A DNA stretch of 49,649 nucleotides from Caballeronia sordidicola (GCF_001544455.2 NZ_FCOC02000033.1:1-49649), one strand, 5' to 3'; positions 17,673 to 28,136 are shown, numbered from the stretch's first letter. A program made the numbers and translations. The notes: generated from the letters alone by a model not told the origin.

Positions 17673-18404
17673 TCAGCGAACCGCCGAGATTTCCTTTTCC
17701 AGCCGGTCAGCCGGAACGGCGCCCGGCAAACGGCGTCCGTCGGCCAGGAACACCGTGGGCGTGCCGGTGACGTTCATCGACTGGCCGAGCTTCAGGTTTT
17801 TATCGATAGCCGTTGTGTCGCAACTCGCTGCGGCAGTCGGCGCGGTGTGGTCGAGCATCCAGCCTTCCCAGGCGTTGGAGCGGTCCTTCGAGCACCAGAT
17901 CGACTTGGACTTCGAGGCCGAATCCGGCGACAGGACCGGATACAGGAAGGTGTAGACGGTGACGTTATCGACGGACTTGAGCGTGGTTTCGAGCTGCTTG
18001 CAGTACGGGCAATTCGGGTCCGAAAACACCGCGATCTTGCGCGCGCCCGTGCCCTTCACGACCTTCACCGCGTTTTCGAACGGCAACTTGGCGAAGTCGA
18101 TCTTGTTGGTTTCGGCCAGACGCGCTTCGGTGAGATTCGTGCGCGTGCGGGTATCGACGAGATCGCCCATCAGCAGATAGTTGCCGGTCGCGTCCGCGTA
18201 GACGATCTGCGAGCCGAGATTCACTTCGTACAGCCCCGCAATCGGCGATTTCTGGATGCTCTTGATGTCGGCGTCGCCAATGCGCGATTGCAGCGTGGAC
18301 TTGATCTTGTCAGTGGTTTGATCGGCCTGGGCAGCAATGCCGATGCCAAACACCGCTGCCAGCGTGGCGGCAGCGACCAAAGCGCGGCGAAGAGTGATTT
18401 TCAT
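17673..18404 (-). CDS. dsbC: periplasmic thiol:disulfide isomerase DsbC
   Basis: A 243-residue DsbC/DsbG-type isomerase that reshuffles wrong disulfides in the periplasm. It has a signal peptide with a basic N-terminus and a hydrophobic core ending in AAQA (about residue 27). The dimerisation domain covers about 28-85. The thioredoxin domain has the active site Cys132-Pro-Tyr-Cys135 and the cis-proline loop TGTPTVFL. A second cysteine pair (in IWCSK and AASCDT) is the structural disulfide of the family. It follows the ubi hydroxylase by 48 bases and is probably co-transcribed with it. Confidence 0.94.
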   Translation of the reverse strand: MKITLRRALVAAATLAAVFGIGIAAQADQTTDKIKSTLQSRIGDADIKSIQKSPIAGLYEVNLGSQIVYADATGNYLLMGDLVDTRTRTNLTEARLAETNKIDFAKLPFENAVKVVKGTGARKIAVFSDPNCPYCKQLETTLKSVDNVTVYTFLYPVLSPDSASKSKSIWCSKDRSNAWEGWMLDHTAPTAAASCDTTAIDKNLKLGQSMNVTGTPTVFLADGRRLPGAVPADRLEKEISAVR

Positions 18405-18452
18405 TCGGATTCCTGTGATGCTGAAAGTATGTGGGTAGTTGCGCGCGTCTTC

Positions 18453-19625
18453 TTAACCGAGCGCCGCCGAAACAAGCCAGCGCTTGATGTGCGGCTGCGC
18501 GCCCACGAGCGCCATGCCGGTATTGCGCACCGCTCGGGCAAGCGTGCCGGGCATGGAGAAAAGTCTCTGCAGACCATCGCACGCAATGGTCAATTTCTGG
18601 ATGTCCTCGCGGCGAGCGCGTTCGTATCGGCGAAGCAGGACTGGATCGCCCGCCGACCGGAAGGCTTCCTTGCCCGCGAGCGTTTCGGCAAGCGCGGCGA
18701 CGTCGCGCAGGCCGAGATTCATGCCCTGACCCGCAAGCGGATGAATCAGATGCGCGGCGTCGCCGACCAGCGCCACGCGTGGCCCGATGAGCCGATCGAC
18801 CGTTTGCAGCGCAAGCGGAAAACCTTGGGCCGGTGTCACACATTCCAGCGTGCCGAGCATGTTTTGCGTGGCTTTCTCGACTTCCGCCGCGAGTTGCGCC
18901 GGATCGAGTTTGAGGAGCGCGTCGGCATGATCGGTTTTCGCGGACCACACGAGCGACACGTAATCACCCGGCAGCGGCAGCAACGCGATGATCTCGCCAT
19001 CGCGGAACCATTGATACGCCGTTTCGGCGTGCGGCTTTTCGCACTTGAAATTCGCGACTACGCCGGTCTGCCGATATTCCCGCCGATGCATCTTCGCACC
19101 CGTCTGCGCCCGCACCCACGAATGCGCGCCGTCCGCGCCGACCACGAGATCGGCTTCAAGCGTTTCGCCGTTGGCGAGCGTGAGATGCGCGGCGTCGTCG
19201 TGAATCACGAGACCTTGGGCACGAGACTCGATCCACGTGAGGTTCGGCTGGAAACGCAGTGCGGCATCGAGCGATCGCTCGATCAGCGACGACTCCACGA
19301 TCCACGCCAGTTGCGGCACGGCAGCCTGGAATGCGGAAAAATGCAGCTCGGCGAAAGCGTCGCCGAAAACACGCATGTCCAGCACCGGTCCGAGCTTTTC
19401 GCGCTCGAGCGCCTGCCAGACGCGCAACCGTTCAAGCAACGCCTGCGAACTCGACGAAAGCGCGTAGATCCGTGAATCGAAGCTGCCGGCGGCGGGCGGC
19501 GGAGCAGCGGGCGATGCGAGCAACGCCGTGCGCAGGCCGGATTGCGTCAGCGCGAGCGCCGCCGTCTTGCCGACCAGGCCACCGCCAACCACGGCCGCGT
19601 GAAAATTTCGAGAGTGGAAAGTCAT
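18453..19625 (-). CDS. UbiH/UbiF/COQ6-family FAD monooxygenase
   Basis: A 390-residue class A flavin monooxygenase of the ubiquinone-biosynthesis group. The dinucleotide motif VVGGGLVGKTAALAL lies just after the N-terminus. DLVVGADGAHSWVR in the middle is the NAD(P)H/FAD-binding DG motif. GDAAHLIHPLAGQGMNLGLRD is the second FAD motif of UbiH-type enzymes. Which ring position (C1, C5 or C6) it hydroxylates cannot be read from sequence, so no symbol is given. The frame is open far upstream, but that would read through the ychF promoter region; ATG 19625 starts eight codons before the first beta strand. A TATAAT lies only six bases upstream, suggesting a leaderless message. Confidence 0.88.
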   Translation of the reverse strand: MTFHSRNFHAAVVGGGLVGKTAALALTQSGLRTALLASPAAPPPAAGSFDSRIYALSSSSQALLERLRVWQALEREKLGPVLDMRVFGDAFAELHFSAFQAAVPQLAWIVESSLIERSLDAALRFQPNLTWIESRAQGLVIHDDAAHLTLANGETLEADLVVGADGAHSWVRAQTGAKMHRREYRQTGVVANFKCEKPHAETAYQWFRDGEIIALLPLPGDYVSLVWSAKTDHADALLKLDPAQLAAEVEKATQNMLGTLECVTPAQGFPLALQTVDRLIGPRVALVGDAAHLIHPLAGQGMNLGLRDVAALAETLAGKEAFRSAGDPVLLRRYERARREDIQKLTIACDGLQRLFSMPGTLARAVRNTGMALVGAQPHIKRWLVSAALG

Positions 19626-19631
19626 GCGGGC

Positions 19632-19637
19632 ATTATA
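19632..19637 (-). promoter_or_regulatory. consensus -10 box directly at the ubi hydroxylase start
   Basis: On the minus strand TATAAT ends six bases before the ATG, so transcription would begin at or next to the A of the start codon. No Shine-Dalgarno sequence precedes the ATG. A convincing -35 at 16-18 bp spacing was not found, which lowers confidence. Confidence 0.45.
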
Positions 19638-19838
19638 GCCGCCGGGGTATTTCGAGATTCGATGTACAACACGGTGTTTCGGCCGCAGATCCGGCGCTGC
19701 CCCGCCGCGCCCAGCGTACCGGGCCGCAGCGGTACAATATCGTTTTTTCCGGCCCGCCATGACGTGGCCGCCCGCTGCACCGCGACATGCAGCGTTGACC
19801 CACGCGGCGCACGCCGTTTCACCAGTTCGAAGGATTCC

Positions 19839-20933
19839 ATGAGCCTCCAATGCGGCATCGTCGGCTTGCCTAACGTCGGCAAGTCCACACTGTTCAATGC
19901 ACTGACCAAGGCTGGCATCGCCGCCGAAAACTATCCGTTTTGCACAATCGAGCCGAACGTCGGCGTGGTCGAAGTGCCCGATCCGCGTCTTGCGGCGCTT
20001 TCCGAAATCGTCAAGCCCGAGCGTGTGGTGCCGGCGATTGTGGAATTCGTCGATATCGCCGGCCTCGTCGCCGGCGCGAGCAAGGGCGAAGGCCTTGGCA
20101 ACAAGTTCCTCGCGAACATCCGCGAAACCGATGCCATTACGCACGTCGTGCGCTGTTTCGAAGATGAGAACGTGATTCACGTCGCGAACAAGATCGACCC
20201 GCTGGCAGATATTGAAGTGATCAATACCGAACTGGCGCTCGCGGATTTGTCGACGGTTGAAAAAGCGCATCATCGTTACGCCAAATCCGCGCGCTCGGGA
20301 AACGACAAGGAAGCGGCGAAACTCGTGCCCGTGCTCGAAAAAATCCAGGCGCAACTCGATCAGGCGAAGCCGGTGCGCGGTCTCGACCTGAGCGAAGACG
20401 AACTCCTGCTGATCAAGCCGCTGTGCCTGATCACCGCCAAGCCGACCATGTACGTGGCGAACGTGAAGGACGACGGCTTCGAAAACAATCCGCATCTGGA
20501 CGCGGTGCGCAAGTACGCTGAAGCTGAGAAAGCGCCGGTGGTTGCGGTGTGCGCGGCGATCGAAGCGGAAATCGCGGATCTGGACGACGCCGACAAGCAG
20601 GAGTTTCTAGCCGATATCGGCATGGACGAGCCGGGGCTAGATCGCGTGATTCGCGCGGGTTACAAGCTGCTGGGATTGCAGACGTATTTCACGGCGGGCG
20701 TGAAGGAAGTGCGGGCGTGGACCATTCACATTGGCGACACTGCGCCTCAGGCTGCCGGCGCGATCCACACAGACTTCGAGCGCGGCTTTATCCGCGCGCA
20801 GACAATCGCCTTCGATGACTTCATTACATTCAAAGGCGAGCACGGCGCGAAGGAAGCCGGGAAGATGCGGGCCGAAGGGAAGGAATATGTGGTCCACGAC
20901 GGGGATGTGATGAATTTCTTGTTTAACGTGTAG
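19839..20933 (+). CDS. ychF: redox-regulated ATPase/GTPase YchF (Obg family)
   Basis: A 364-residue Obg-superfamily P-loop protein that prefers ATP and associates with ribosomes. Walker A GLPNVGKST is at 9-17, the DIAGLVAGASKGEGLGNKFL switch II region follows around 65-85, and there is a central coiled coil (about 130-200). The C-terminal TGS domain ends in KEYVVHDGDVMNFLFNV. The long open frame upstream is spurious; the ATG at 19839 has AAGGA ahead and gives the conserved MSLQCGIVG start. A consensus-like TACAAT lies about 105 bases upstream. Confidence 0.96.
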   Translation: MSLQCGIVGLPNVGKSTLFNALTKAGIAAENYPFCTIEPNVGVVEVPDPRLAALSEIVKPERVVPAIVEFVDIAGLVAGASKGEGLGNKFLANIRETDAITHVVRCFEDENVIHVANKIDPLADIEVINTELALADLSTVEKAHHRYAKSARSGNDKEAAKLVPVLEKIQAQLDQAKPVRGLDLSEDELLLIKPLCLITAKPTMYVANVKDDGFENNPHLDAVRKYAEAEKAPVVAVCAAIEAEIADLDDADKQEFLADIGMDEPGLDRVIRAGYKLLGLQTYFTAGVKEVRAWTIHIGDTAPQAAGAIHTDFERGFIRAQTIAFDDFITFKGEHGAKEAGKMRAEGKEYVVHDGDVMNFLFNV

Positions 20934-20970
20934 CAAAACACGAGCGTCAGGGCCAACCGTCTAAATCGCA

Positions 20971-20997
20971 AACCCCGCGTTACGCGGGGTTTTTTTT
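20971..20997 (+). terminator. intrinsic terminator of ychF
   Basis: CCCCGCG (20973-20979), loop TTA, CGCGGGG (20983-20989), extended by AA/TT and followed by eight T (20990-20997). This is a textbook rho-independent terminator 37 bases past the stop. Confidence 0.92.
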
Positions 20998-21026
20998 GAA
21001 CATCACAATAAACGTCGCGTGGCCCG

Positions 21027-21428
21027 TCATTGCTTTAACGTTTCAAGGTCATCGAGGCCAAGAGCAAGGGAGGCCAGTCGATTTGCGAAAGTTGCTGCAT
21101 CCGTCGCACCCTCGGCAACCGCAACCATTTCGTCTTCCAGGCTCGCGTCGCGGGGCACAGTAATATCTTGAAGCTTTAAGTAAGTTAATGCCGCAACAAG
21201 AGCCGTGCGCTTATTTCCGTCGTTAAAGATGTGCCCCCGGGCGATCGCAACCGCATACATAGATGCGATACCAAACACGTCGTTGAGATTGCCGTATGTG
21301 GACCAGTTCTCGATTCGAAGGAGCGCGCTTTCAAGGCCCGCGAATCCTGGACCGGCGAAGCCCGGCAAGCCCGGCTCCTCAATCAGGATTTCGTCGTGGA
21401 TTTGAAGAACAAAGGCGGCATCCAGCAT
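21027..21428 (-). CDS. doc: Doc-type (death-on-curing) Fic-fold toxin
   Basis: A 133-residue toxin of the Fic/Doc fold. The motif His66-Ile-Phe-Asn-Asp-Gly-Asn-Lys-Arg74 has Lys73 where AMP-transferring Fic proteins have Gly. That is the Doc signature, associated with phosphorylation of elongation factor EF-Tu. Length and the His66 position match phage P1 Doc. It starts three bases after the antitoxin stop (TGATGAATG). Base composition (for example around 21165-21200) is more AT-rich than neighbours, consistent with acquisition. It sits between the ychF terminator and ettA and is the only clear accessory module here. Confidence 0.85.
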   Translation of the reverse strand: MLDAAFVLQIHDEILIEEPGLPGFAGPGFAGLESALLRIENWSTYGNLNDVFGIASMYAVAIARGHIFNDGNKRTALVAALTYLKLQDITVPRDASLEDEMVAVAEGATDAATFANRLASLALGLDDLETLKQ

Positions 21429-21431
21429 TCA

Positions 21432-21602
21432 TCAGCGCTTTGCCAGCGCCTTGATTACATCACGATGTTCGGAGATAACCGCCCGAGCGGCAGCAACGAC
21501 GATTTGTCGGTCTGATTCATTTGCCACGCGCACCGGATTTTTGGGTGCGATCATCGGCCGATCCTTTGCGCCGGGCTTGCTTCCCTTTTTGTCGGTGATC
21601 AT
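21432..21602 (-). CDS. probable antitoxin of the Doc toxin, 56 residues
   Basis: A short protein starting at ATG 21602 with AGGAG eight bases ahead. The N-terminal third is polar and Lys/Pro-rich (MITDKKGSKPG..), probably disordered. A second part begins at NPVRVANE, and the C-terminus is one amphipathic helix ending AVISEHRDVIKALAKR. P1 Phd is 73 residues with a recognisable DNA-binding domain; that domain is not evident here. Position before the toxin and helical C-terminus support antitoxin function, as P1 Phd blocks Doc through its C-terminal helix. The frame is open to 21731, but the promoter at 21648-21674 rules out a longer start. Confidence 0.7.
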   Translation of the reverse strand: MITDKKGSKPGAKDRPMIAPKNPVRVANESDRQIVVAAARAVISEHRDVIKALAKR

Positions 21603-21647
21603 TTCGTCGACTCCTGGAACTGCGCAGTATCTAAAGTAGGTGTATGG

Positions 21648-21674
21648 ATTATACGCGCCTGCTGGACGTGTCAA
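21648..21674 (-). promoter_or_regulatory. promoter of the toxin-antitoxin pair
   Basis: On the minus strand a perfect TTGACA (21674-21669) and a perfect TATAAT (21653-21648) are separated by only 15 bp. GTATAATCCATAC, an inverted GTAT/ATAC repeat, overlaps the -10 and may be the operator used for autoregulation. The antitoxin ATG is 45 bases downstream of the -10. Confidence 0.7.
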
Positions 21675-21818
21675 CGGACTGCTTCGGATGCCGAAAGCCC
21701 CGTTCCTCAAACGCTGTCCGGCACGATCCAATCACACGTTTAGGAACAATCGGATCGCATGAATCACGAACTGAGAGTAAAAACGGCAAACGTCAAGCGT
21801 GCGAGGCAAGCCTAAAAC

Positions 21819-22112
21819 ATGAGCAACAACGTCGTCCTTCGCCGTATCACACCAATCCTTCTCGTCACTCTTTTCATTCTGCATTCCCCCGCCGCTCACG
21901 CCTACGCCTACTCCGCCCCGAACGAATCCGACCTCGACAACCATCAGAGCTACCGCAACCACGACGGCCAAACCGTCCATTCCCCGGCACATTCCCGCTC
22001 GGGCGCTGCCCCCGACGGCGCCACTGCGCAATGCCGCGACGGCACGTGGAGCTTCAGCCGCCACCGCAGCGGAACGTGCTCGCGTCACGGCGGCGTAGCC
22101 GCCTGGCGCTGA
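21819..22112 (+). CDS. small secreted DUF3761 protein
   Basis: A 97-residue protein with a clear signal peptide (basic MSNNVVLRR, hydrophobic core 11-22, cleavage likely after AHA at 28). The C-terminal segment ATAQCRDGTWSFSRHRSGTCSRHGG contains two cysteines that could form a disulfide. It matches the DUF3761 domain of small exported proteins common in Burkholderia. The function is unknown. The gene stands alone between the toxin-antitoxin pair and ettA. Confidence 0.8.
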   Translation: MSNNVVLRRITPILLVTLFILHSPAAHAYAYSAPNESDLDNHQSYRNHDGQTVHSPAHSRSGAAPDGATAQCRDGTWSFSRHRSGTCSRHGGVAAWR

Positions 22113-22309
22113 CTTGGCGCTTCGCGCGCCGACCACGCATATTCATGGAAGTACAATGTCGGCACGTTCCTGCTGCCTTGGAAACACGCATCGTCGCGAA
22201 CTGAATCGAGGTGCATCGCCGTGGCGATCTGAATGTCAGCCGCCGCCGTCGACCGAAGCGCGCCTCGACAAGCAAAACCCGAAAACCTCAAGACAACCGA
22301 AATCCGCAA

Positions 22310-23977
<1,668 letters not shown>

Positions 23978-24047
23978 CACGCGTCATTTATAACAACCAG
24001 CAACGCATCGGCTCCGCCCGCGCGCGGCTTGATTTGGAGAGATCGGC

Positions 24048-25166
24048 ATGGCGGGTTCGAAGGCGCAGCGCCTGATGCTGTGGGCGGGCGCGGTGGTCGT
24101 GGTGCTGTTACTCGCTGCGGGCGGCGGCTGGTTGTATGTCATGCACGAGATGAAGGCCCGCGTAATCGAGGCGCTCGGGCCGCTCGGATCAGTGGAGGAC
24201 GTGGATGCCGGGTACGCGCGGATCACACTGAGCCGCGTTCGCATGCGCGGTCCGCAGGGCTGGCCCGCTGACGATGCATTGCGCGCCGAGCGCGTGACGC
24301 TCAACATCGACATGCGTTCCGTGTTGACCAGCACGCTGCATCTGCGCAACATCACGGTGGACGGTTTTTATCTCTCGGTAGCGCGTTTCGCCGATGGCCG
24401 CGTCGATTTGCTGCCGAATCTCAAGCAGTCGACGCGCGAGGCGCAAGCCAGCTCAACCGAAGCCGCCAGGCATGCACGCGAAGAGCGGCTGATCGATCAT
24501 GTAACGTTTGAGCGCGGCGCCATGGAATTCTTCGATGAATCCGTGCAGAAGCCGCCCTACCGAATTCTGATTTCGAATGCGCACGCGACCGTGGACGACC
24601 TGCATCTTCCGGCGCTGACCAACCCGACCAAACTCGACATGACCGGCTCGATCAAAGGGCCATCGCATACGGGCACGGTTGCGTTCAATGGCTGGATGAA
24701 GATCGCGAGCAAGGATTCGCAGACGCACACCACGCTGCGCAACGTGGATATCGCCACGCTCGATCCTTATCTGCTCAAGAAAGTGGGCGCGCGCAGCACC
24801 GTTACGGGCGGCACGATCGACCTGACGCTCGACGCCACCGTGCAGAACTACACGATTCACGCGCCCGGATCGGTGGTGCTGAATCACTTGCAGCTATCGG
24901 AGAACGGGAACCCGCTCGACACGTTCCTTTCCATTCCGACCAAAGTTGCGATAGCCGCGTTGAAAAACCACGATGAGATCAAGCTGGATTTCGAACTCGA
25001 TGGCAACCTGCGCGATCCTAAGTTTTCGCTCAACGAAAGCCTGACGAAGAAACTTGCCGTGGGCTTCGCGAAAGCGCTTGGCGTGAACGCGGAAGGCGCC
25101 GCCAGGAACGCCGGCGGCGTGGTCAAAAGCATTGGCGACGCGCTGAAGAATCTGTTTTCGAAATAA
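24048..25166 (+). CDS. AsmA-like / DUF748-type inner-membrane protein
   Basis: A 372-residue protein with one N-terminal transmembrane helix (about 9-31) and a large periplasmic part of repeating beta strands (VTLNIDMRSVL, LHLRNITVDGFYLS, VTFERGAMEFFD). These resemble the bridge-like AsmA/DUF748 group linked to envelope lipid transport. It is shorter than classic AsmA (about 600). A C-terminal amphipathic helix (AAARNAGGVVKSIGDALKNLF) could contact membrane. Its stop is immediately adjacent to the stop of the next gene on the other strand. Function is inferred only from the fold pattern. Confidence 0.65.
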   Translation: MAGSKAQRLMLWAGAVVVVLLLAAGGGWLYVMHEMKARVIEALGPLGSVEDVDAGYARITLSRVRMRGPQGWPADDALRAERVTLNIDMRSVLTSTLHLRNITVDGFYLSVARFADGRVDLLPNLKQSTREAQASSTEAARHAREERLIDHVTFERGAMEFFDESVQKPPYRILISNAHATVDDLHLPALTNPTKLDMTGSIKGPSHTGTVAFNGWMKIASKDSQTHTTLRNVDIATLDPYLLKKVGARSTVTGGTIDLTLDATVQNYTIHAPGSVVLNHLQLSENGNPLDTFLSIPTKVAIAALKNHDEIKLDFELDGNLRDPKFSLNESLTKKLAVGFAKALGVNAEGAARNAGGVVKSIGDALKNLFSK

Positions 25167-25790
25167 TCAGACCGGCAAGCCGAGCGCCCTCAAACGCGCT
25201 TCGGTCTGCTCTGCGTTCGTGTGATGCACGGCGTTCCAGCCGAGCGCGGTCGCGGCGGCGATGTTCCTGGCGTTATCGTCGATGAAAACGACTTCCTGCG
25301 GCGCAATGCCCGGAAAATGCCGGTCGATTTCCTTCCACATCAACGCGAAAATCGCCGGATCGGGCTTGGCAACCAGCACGCGCCCCGACACCACCACTTC
25401 GCGAAAACGCTGCAATACCGGAAAACGCTCCCACGCCCACGGGAAAGTTTCCGCCGACCAGTTGGTCAGCCCGAATAGCGGAATACCAGCGGCTTCAAGC
25501 TTGTCAACCAGCGCCACGCCGTCTTCGAGCACGCCCGCGACCATCTCCTGCCAGCGCTCGTAAAACGCGCGGATCAAGGCTTCATGCTCGGGAAATCTGG
25601 CGATCAGTTCGGCGTTGCCGTCGGCAATGGTCTGCCCAGCGTCCTGCTGCAACACCCAGTCCATATGAACCACGTTGTTCATGAACCAGCGCCGCTCGGT
25701 CGCGTCCGGAATCAGGCGGCTATAAACATACTCAGGATTCCAGTCGATCAGCACGCCGCCGAAATCGAATACCACTGCCTTGATCGCCAT
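25167..25790 (-). CDS. HAD-family phosphatase (YihX-like)
   Basis: A 207-residue HAD hydrolase with motif I DFGGVLIDWN at 9-18, motif II in FGLTNWS, motif III lysine in VAKPDPAIF and motif IV VFIDDNARN. DFGGVLID and the helical cap resemble YihX, which dephosphorylates alpha-D-glucose 1-phosphate, but substrates of this group vary. It lies 18 bases after the aminopeptidase stop and is probably co-transcribed with it. Confidence 0.82.
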   Translation of the reverse strand: MAIKAVVFDFGGVLIDWNPEYVYSRLIPDATERRWFMNNVVHMDWVLQQDAGQTIADGNAELIARFPEHEALIRAFYERWQEMVAGVLEDGVALVDKLEAAGIPLFGLTNWSAETFPWAWERFPVLQRFREVVVSGRVLVAKPDPAIFALMWKEIDRHFPGIAPQEVVFIDDNARNIAAATALGWNAVHHTNAEQTEARLRALGLPV

Positions 25791-25808
25791 GCGTTTCGTG
25801 CTCCGTTT

Positions 25809-27629
25809 TCAGATTGGCTGCGTACGGTTTTCGAGCCACGTTTTCGCCGCGCCCGACACATGCGGCGAGACGCGTTCGAGCACCATCGCGTGATAGTCGT
25901 TGAGCCACGCGCGTTCGTCGTCGCGCAGCAGGGCGAGGTCGATGCAGCGTGTATCGATAGGACAGAGCGTCAGCGTTTCGAACTTGAGGAAATCGCCGAA
26001 TTCGGTCTTGCCGGCGGCTTCGTTCATCACCAGGTTCTCGATGCGAATGCCCCACTTTCCCGGCCTGTAAAGCCCCGGCTCAATCGACGTAATCATGCCT
26101 TCTTCCATGGCCGTGTAAGGCTCGGCGGGCGCGTAGTGCGAAATGACCTGCGGACCTTCGTGCACGTTCAGAAAGTAGCCCACGCCGTGCCCCGTTCCAT
26201 GTCCGTAGTCCGCGCCCGCTTCCCAAATGGGCGCGCGGGCGATGGCGTCGAGCATTGGCGAACGGATGCCGCGCGGGAAACGCGCGCGCGATAGCGCAAT
26301 CGTGCCCTTCAGCACGACCGTGAAATCGCGTTTGTGCTCGGCAGTGATCGTGCCGATGGGCACCACGCGCGTGATATCCGTCGTGCCGCTCAGATACTGT
26401 CCGCCCGAATCGATGAGCAACAAGCCGTTGCCTTCGATCACCGAATGCGAGTCGGCCGTGGCGCGGTAATGCGGCATCGCGCCGTTCGCATTGAACCCGG
26501 CGATAGTCGCAAAACTCAGCGTGACGAAACCCGGCCGGCGAGCACGCGCCGCCGTCAGTTTTTCATCGATGGTCAATTCCGTGATCGTCTCGCGCCCGAG
26601 CGCGTCCTCGAACCACGCGAAGAATTCGGCGAGCGCCGCGCCGTCCTGCTCCATGGTGGCGCGAATGTTGGCGGCATCGGCGGGCGTTTTGCGCGACTTC
26701 GCGAACGTCGACGGATTCACCGTTTCCACGATTTTTACTTTCGCTGGCACCTTTTCCAGCGAGCCGAACGTGACGCGGCGCGGATCGACGAGCAGCGCGG
26801 AACCGGCGGGCAACGCGGCGAGCGCATAACCGGCTTTGACGTACGGCTCGACATATACGCCGTCTTTCAGGAGCGACGCGTTCAACTCGGCGGAGATTTT
26901 TCCATCGCCGACGAACAACGCGGCGTCGTCCAGCCCGATCAACGCATGCGCGAGGAACACGGGGTTGTAGTTGACATCGGCGCCGCGCAGGTTGAAGAGC
27001 CACGCGAGGTCATCGAGCGTGGAGATGAAATGCCATTGAGCGCCTTTTTCGCGCATCACGCGGCGAACGTCGGCCAATTTGTCCGCGCGCGTGACGCTCG
27101 ACTGGGGCGCAACATGCTCATAAACACTATCCGATGGCAAACCCGGCCGCTCCGGCCAGACGGCGTCGAGCAGATCGAGATCCGTGCGCAGCACGATTCC
27201 GCGCGCGGTCAGCGCATCTTTCAGCGTGCGCGCCGCAGCAACGCCGAGCACCGTGCCATCTACAGCAACCGTCTCACCCGCCGCAACGTTCTCGGCTAGC
27301 CAGTCCACATAAGGCGCCGATTGCTGGCCGGCCGTCATCTTCACGAGCGCGATGCCGGTCCCGGCAAGTTGCGCCTCGGCTTGCGTCCAGTAGCGGCTGT
27401 CGGCCCAGACGCCGGCGAAGTCGCGCGTCACGACCAGTGTTCCCGCCGATCCTGTGAATCCCGAAAGCCACTGTCTTGCCTGCCAGCGCTCGGGCAAGTA
27501 TTCCGAAATATGCGGATCCGACGATGGCACCAGCACGGCAGCCAGCGCCTCGCGCGCCATGACGCCGCGCAGCAGTTCGATTCGCTGCGCAAAGGTCTGG
27601 GCATTGGGGGAATTCAGTCGATCGTTCAT
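25809..27629 (-). CDS. Xaa-Pro aminopeptidase (M24B, aminopeptidase P family)
   Basis: A 606-residue creatinase-fold metallopeptidase with two N-terminal non-catalytic domains and a C-terminal pita-bread domain. The five metal ligands are recognisable: Asp in LLIDSGGQYLSGTTDITR (two), His in HGTGHGVGYFLNVHEG, and Glu in SIEPGLY and RIENLVM. The length matches the long three-domain (APP1-like) form. It should release N-terminal residues preceding proline. It is preceded by the YeaQ-like gene (40 bases) and followed by the HAD gene, suggesting one leftward transcript. Confidence 0.9.
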   Translation of the reverse strand: MNDRLNSPNAQTFAQRIELLRGVMAREALAAVLVPSSDPHISEYLPERWQARQWLSGFTGSAGTLVVTRDFAGVWADSRYWTQAEAQLAGTGIALVKMTAGQQSAPYVDWLAENVAAGETVAVDGTVLGVAAARTLKDALTARGIVLRTDLDLLDAVWPERPGLPSDSVYEHVAPQSSVTRADKLADVRRVMREKGAQWHFISTLDDLAWLFNLRGADVNYNPVFLAHALIGLDDAALFVGDGKISAELNASLLKDGVYVEPYVKAGYALAALPAGSALLVDPRRVTFGSLEKVPAKVKIVETVNPSTFAKSRKTPADAANIRATMEQDGAALAEFFAWFEDALGRETITELTIDEKLTAARARRPGFVTLSFATIAGFNANGAMPHYRATADSHSVIEGNGLLLIDSGGQYLSGTTDITRVVPIGTITAEHKRDFTVVLKGTIALSRARFPRGIRSPMLDAIARAPIWEAGADYGHGTGHGVGYFLNVHEGPQVISHYAPAEPYTAMEEGMITSIEPGLYRPGKWGIRIENLVMNEAAGKTEFGDFLKFETLTLCPIDTRCIDLALLRDDERAWLNDYHAMVLERVSPHVSGAAKTWLENRTQPI

Positions 27630-27669
27630 GGAATTTCACCTGCAGAATGAGTTACTTGGCGGCTTGTAC

Positions 27670-27933
27670 CTAGCGGCGCGCGGTCAGGCAGACAGCGCCG
27701 GTTACCGCCGCGAGCGCAACCAGCGTGCACGTCAGCCACTCGAGAGAATCTCCGTCGTGAAAAGCGCCGGCAAGGTTGCCCAACATTTTCGCGATGATCG
27801 CTCCGAGAACGGCTGCGGCCACGGCTAACCAGAACCGGGCGGCGCGTTTCGCGCCCGAACGTCGCAGGGGATTCAGCCACCAACCGGCCACGCCGATCAC
27901 AAATCCGAGAAAAACGATGCCAGGCCAACCCAT
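27670..27933 (-). CDS. GlsB/YeaQ/YmgE-family small membrane protein
   Basis: An 87-residue protein with three hydrophobic segments (about 4-20, 34-52 and 64-82), including GVAGWWLNPL and the GAIIAKMLGNLAG segment typical of the transglycosylase-associated (Transgly_assoc) family, stress-linked inner-membrane proteins of unknown biochemistry. The start is ATG at 27933. It is the likely first gene of the leftward aminopeptidase transcript. Confidence 0.75.
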   Translation of the reverse strand: MGWPGIVFLGFVIGVAGWWLNPLRRSGAKRAARFWLAVAAAVLGAIIAKMLGNLAGAFHDGDSLEWLTCTLVALAAVTGAVCLTARR

Positions 27934-28136
27934 CAGCGATCGGTTCCGGCCGAATTCAGACTAAACCTATGTGTCGAATCGGATGGGTGAACTAGCATTT
28001 TCGATCCCGTACTAATAGAAGGTCTGGAAGGCGCTCGCAGCGCAGCGGTTGAGTTTAGGGGGCTGGAATGGCGATGGCAAGCGCATGCCGCGCCAGCCTC
28101 CGCACCCACTCGGCGCACGCGGCAGCGTAAGAAATC

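Noticed and set aside
16025..17770. 581-residue open frame opposite the M61 peptidase
   Set aside because: The M61 gene on the other strand has HEYFH, GGLEH and PDZ features; this frame is Arg/Gln-rich with no family resemblance.
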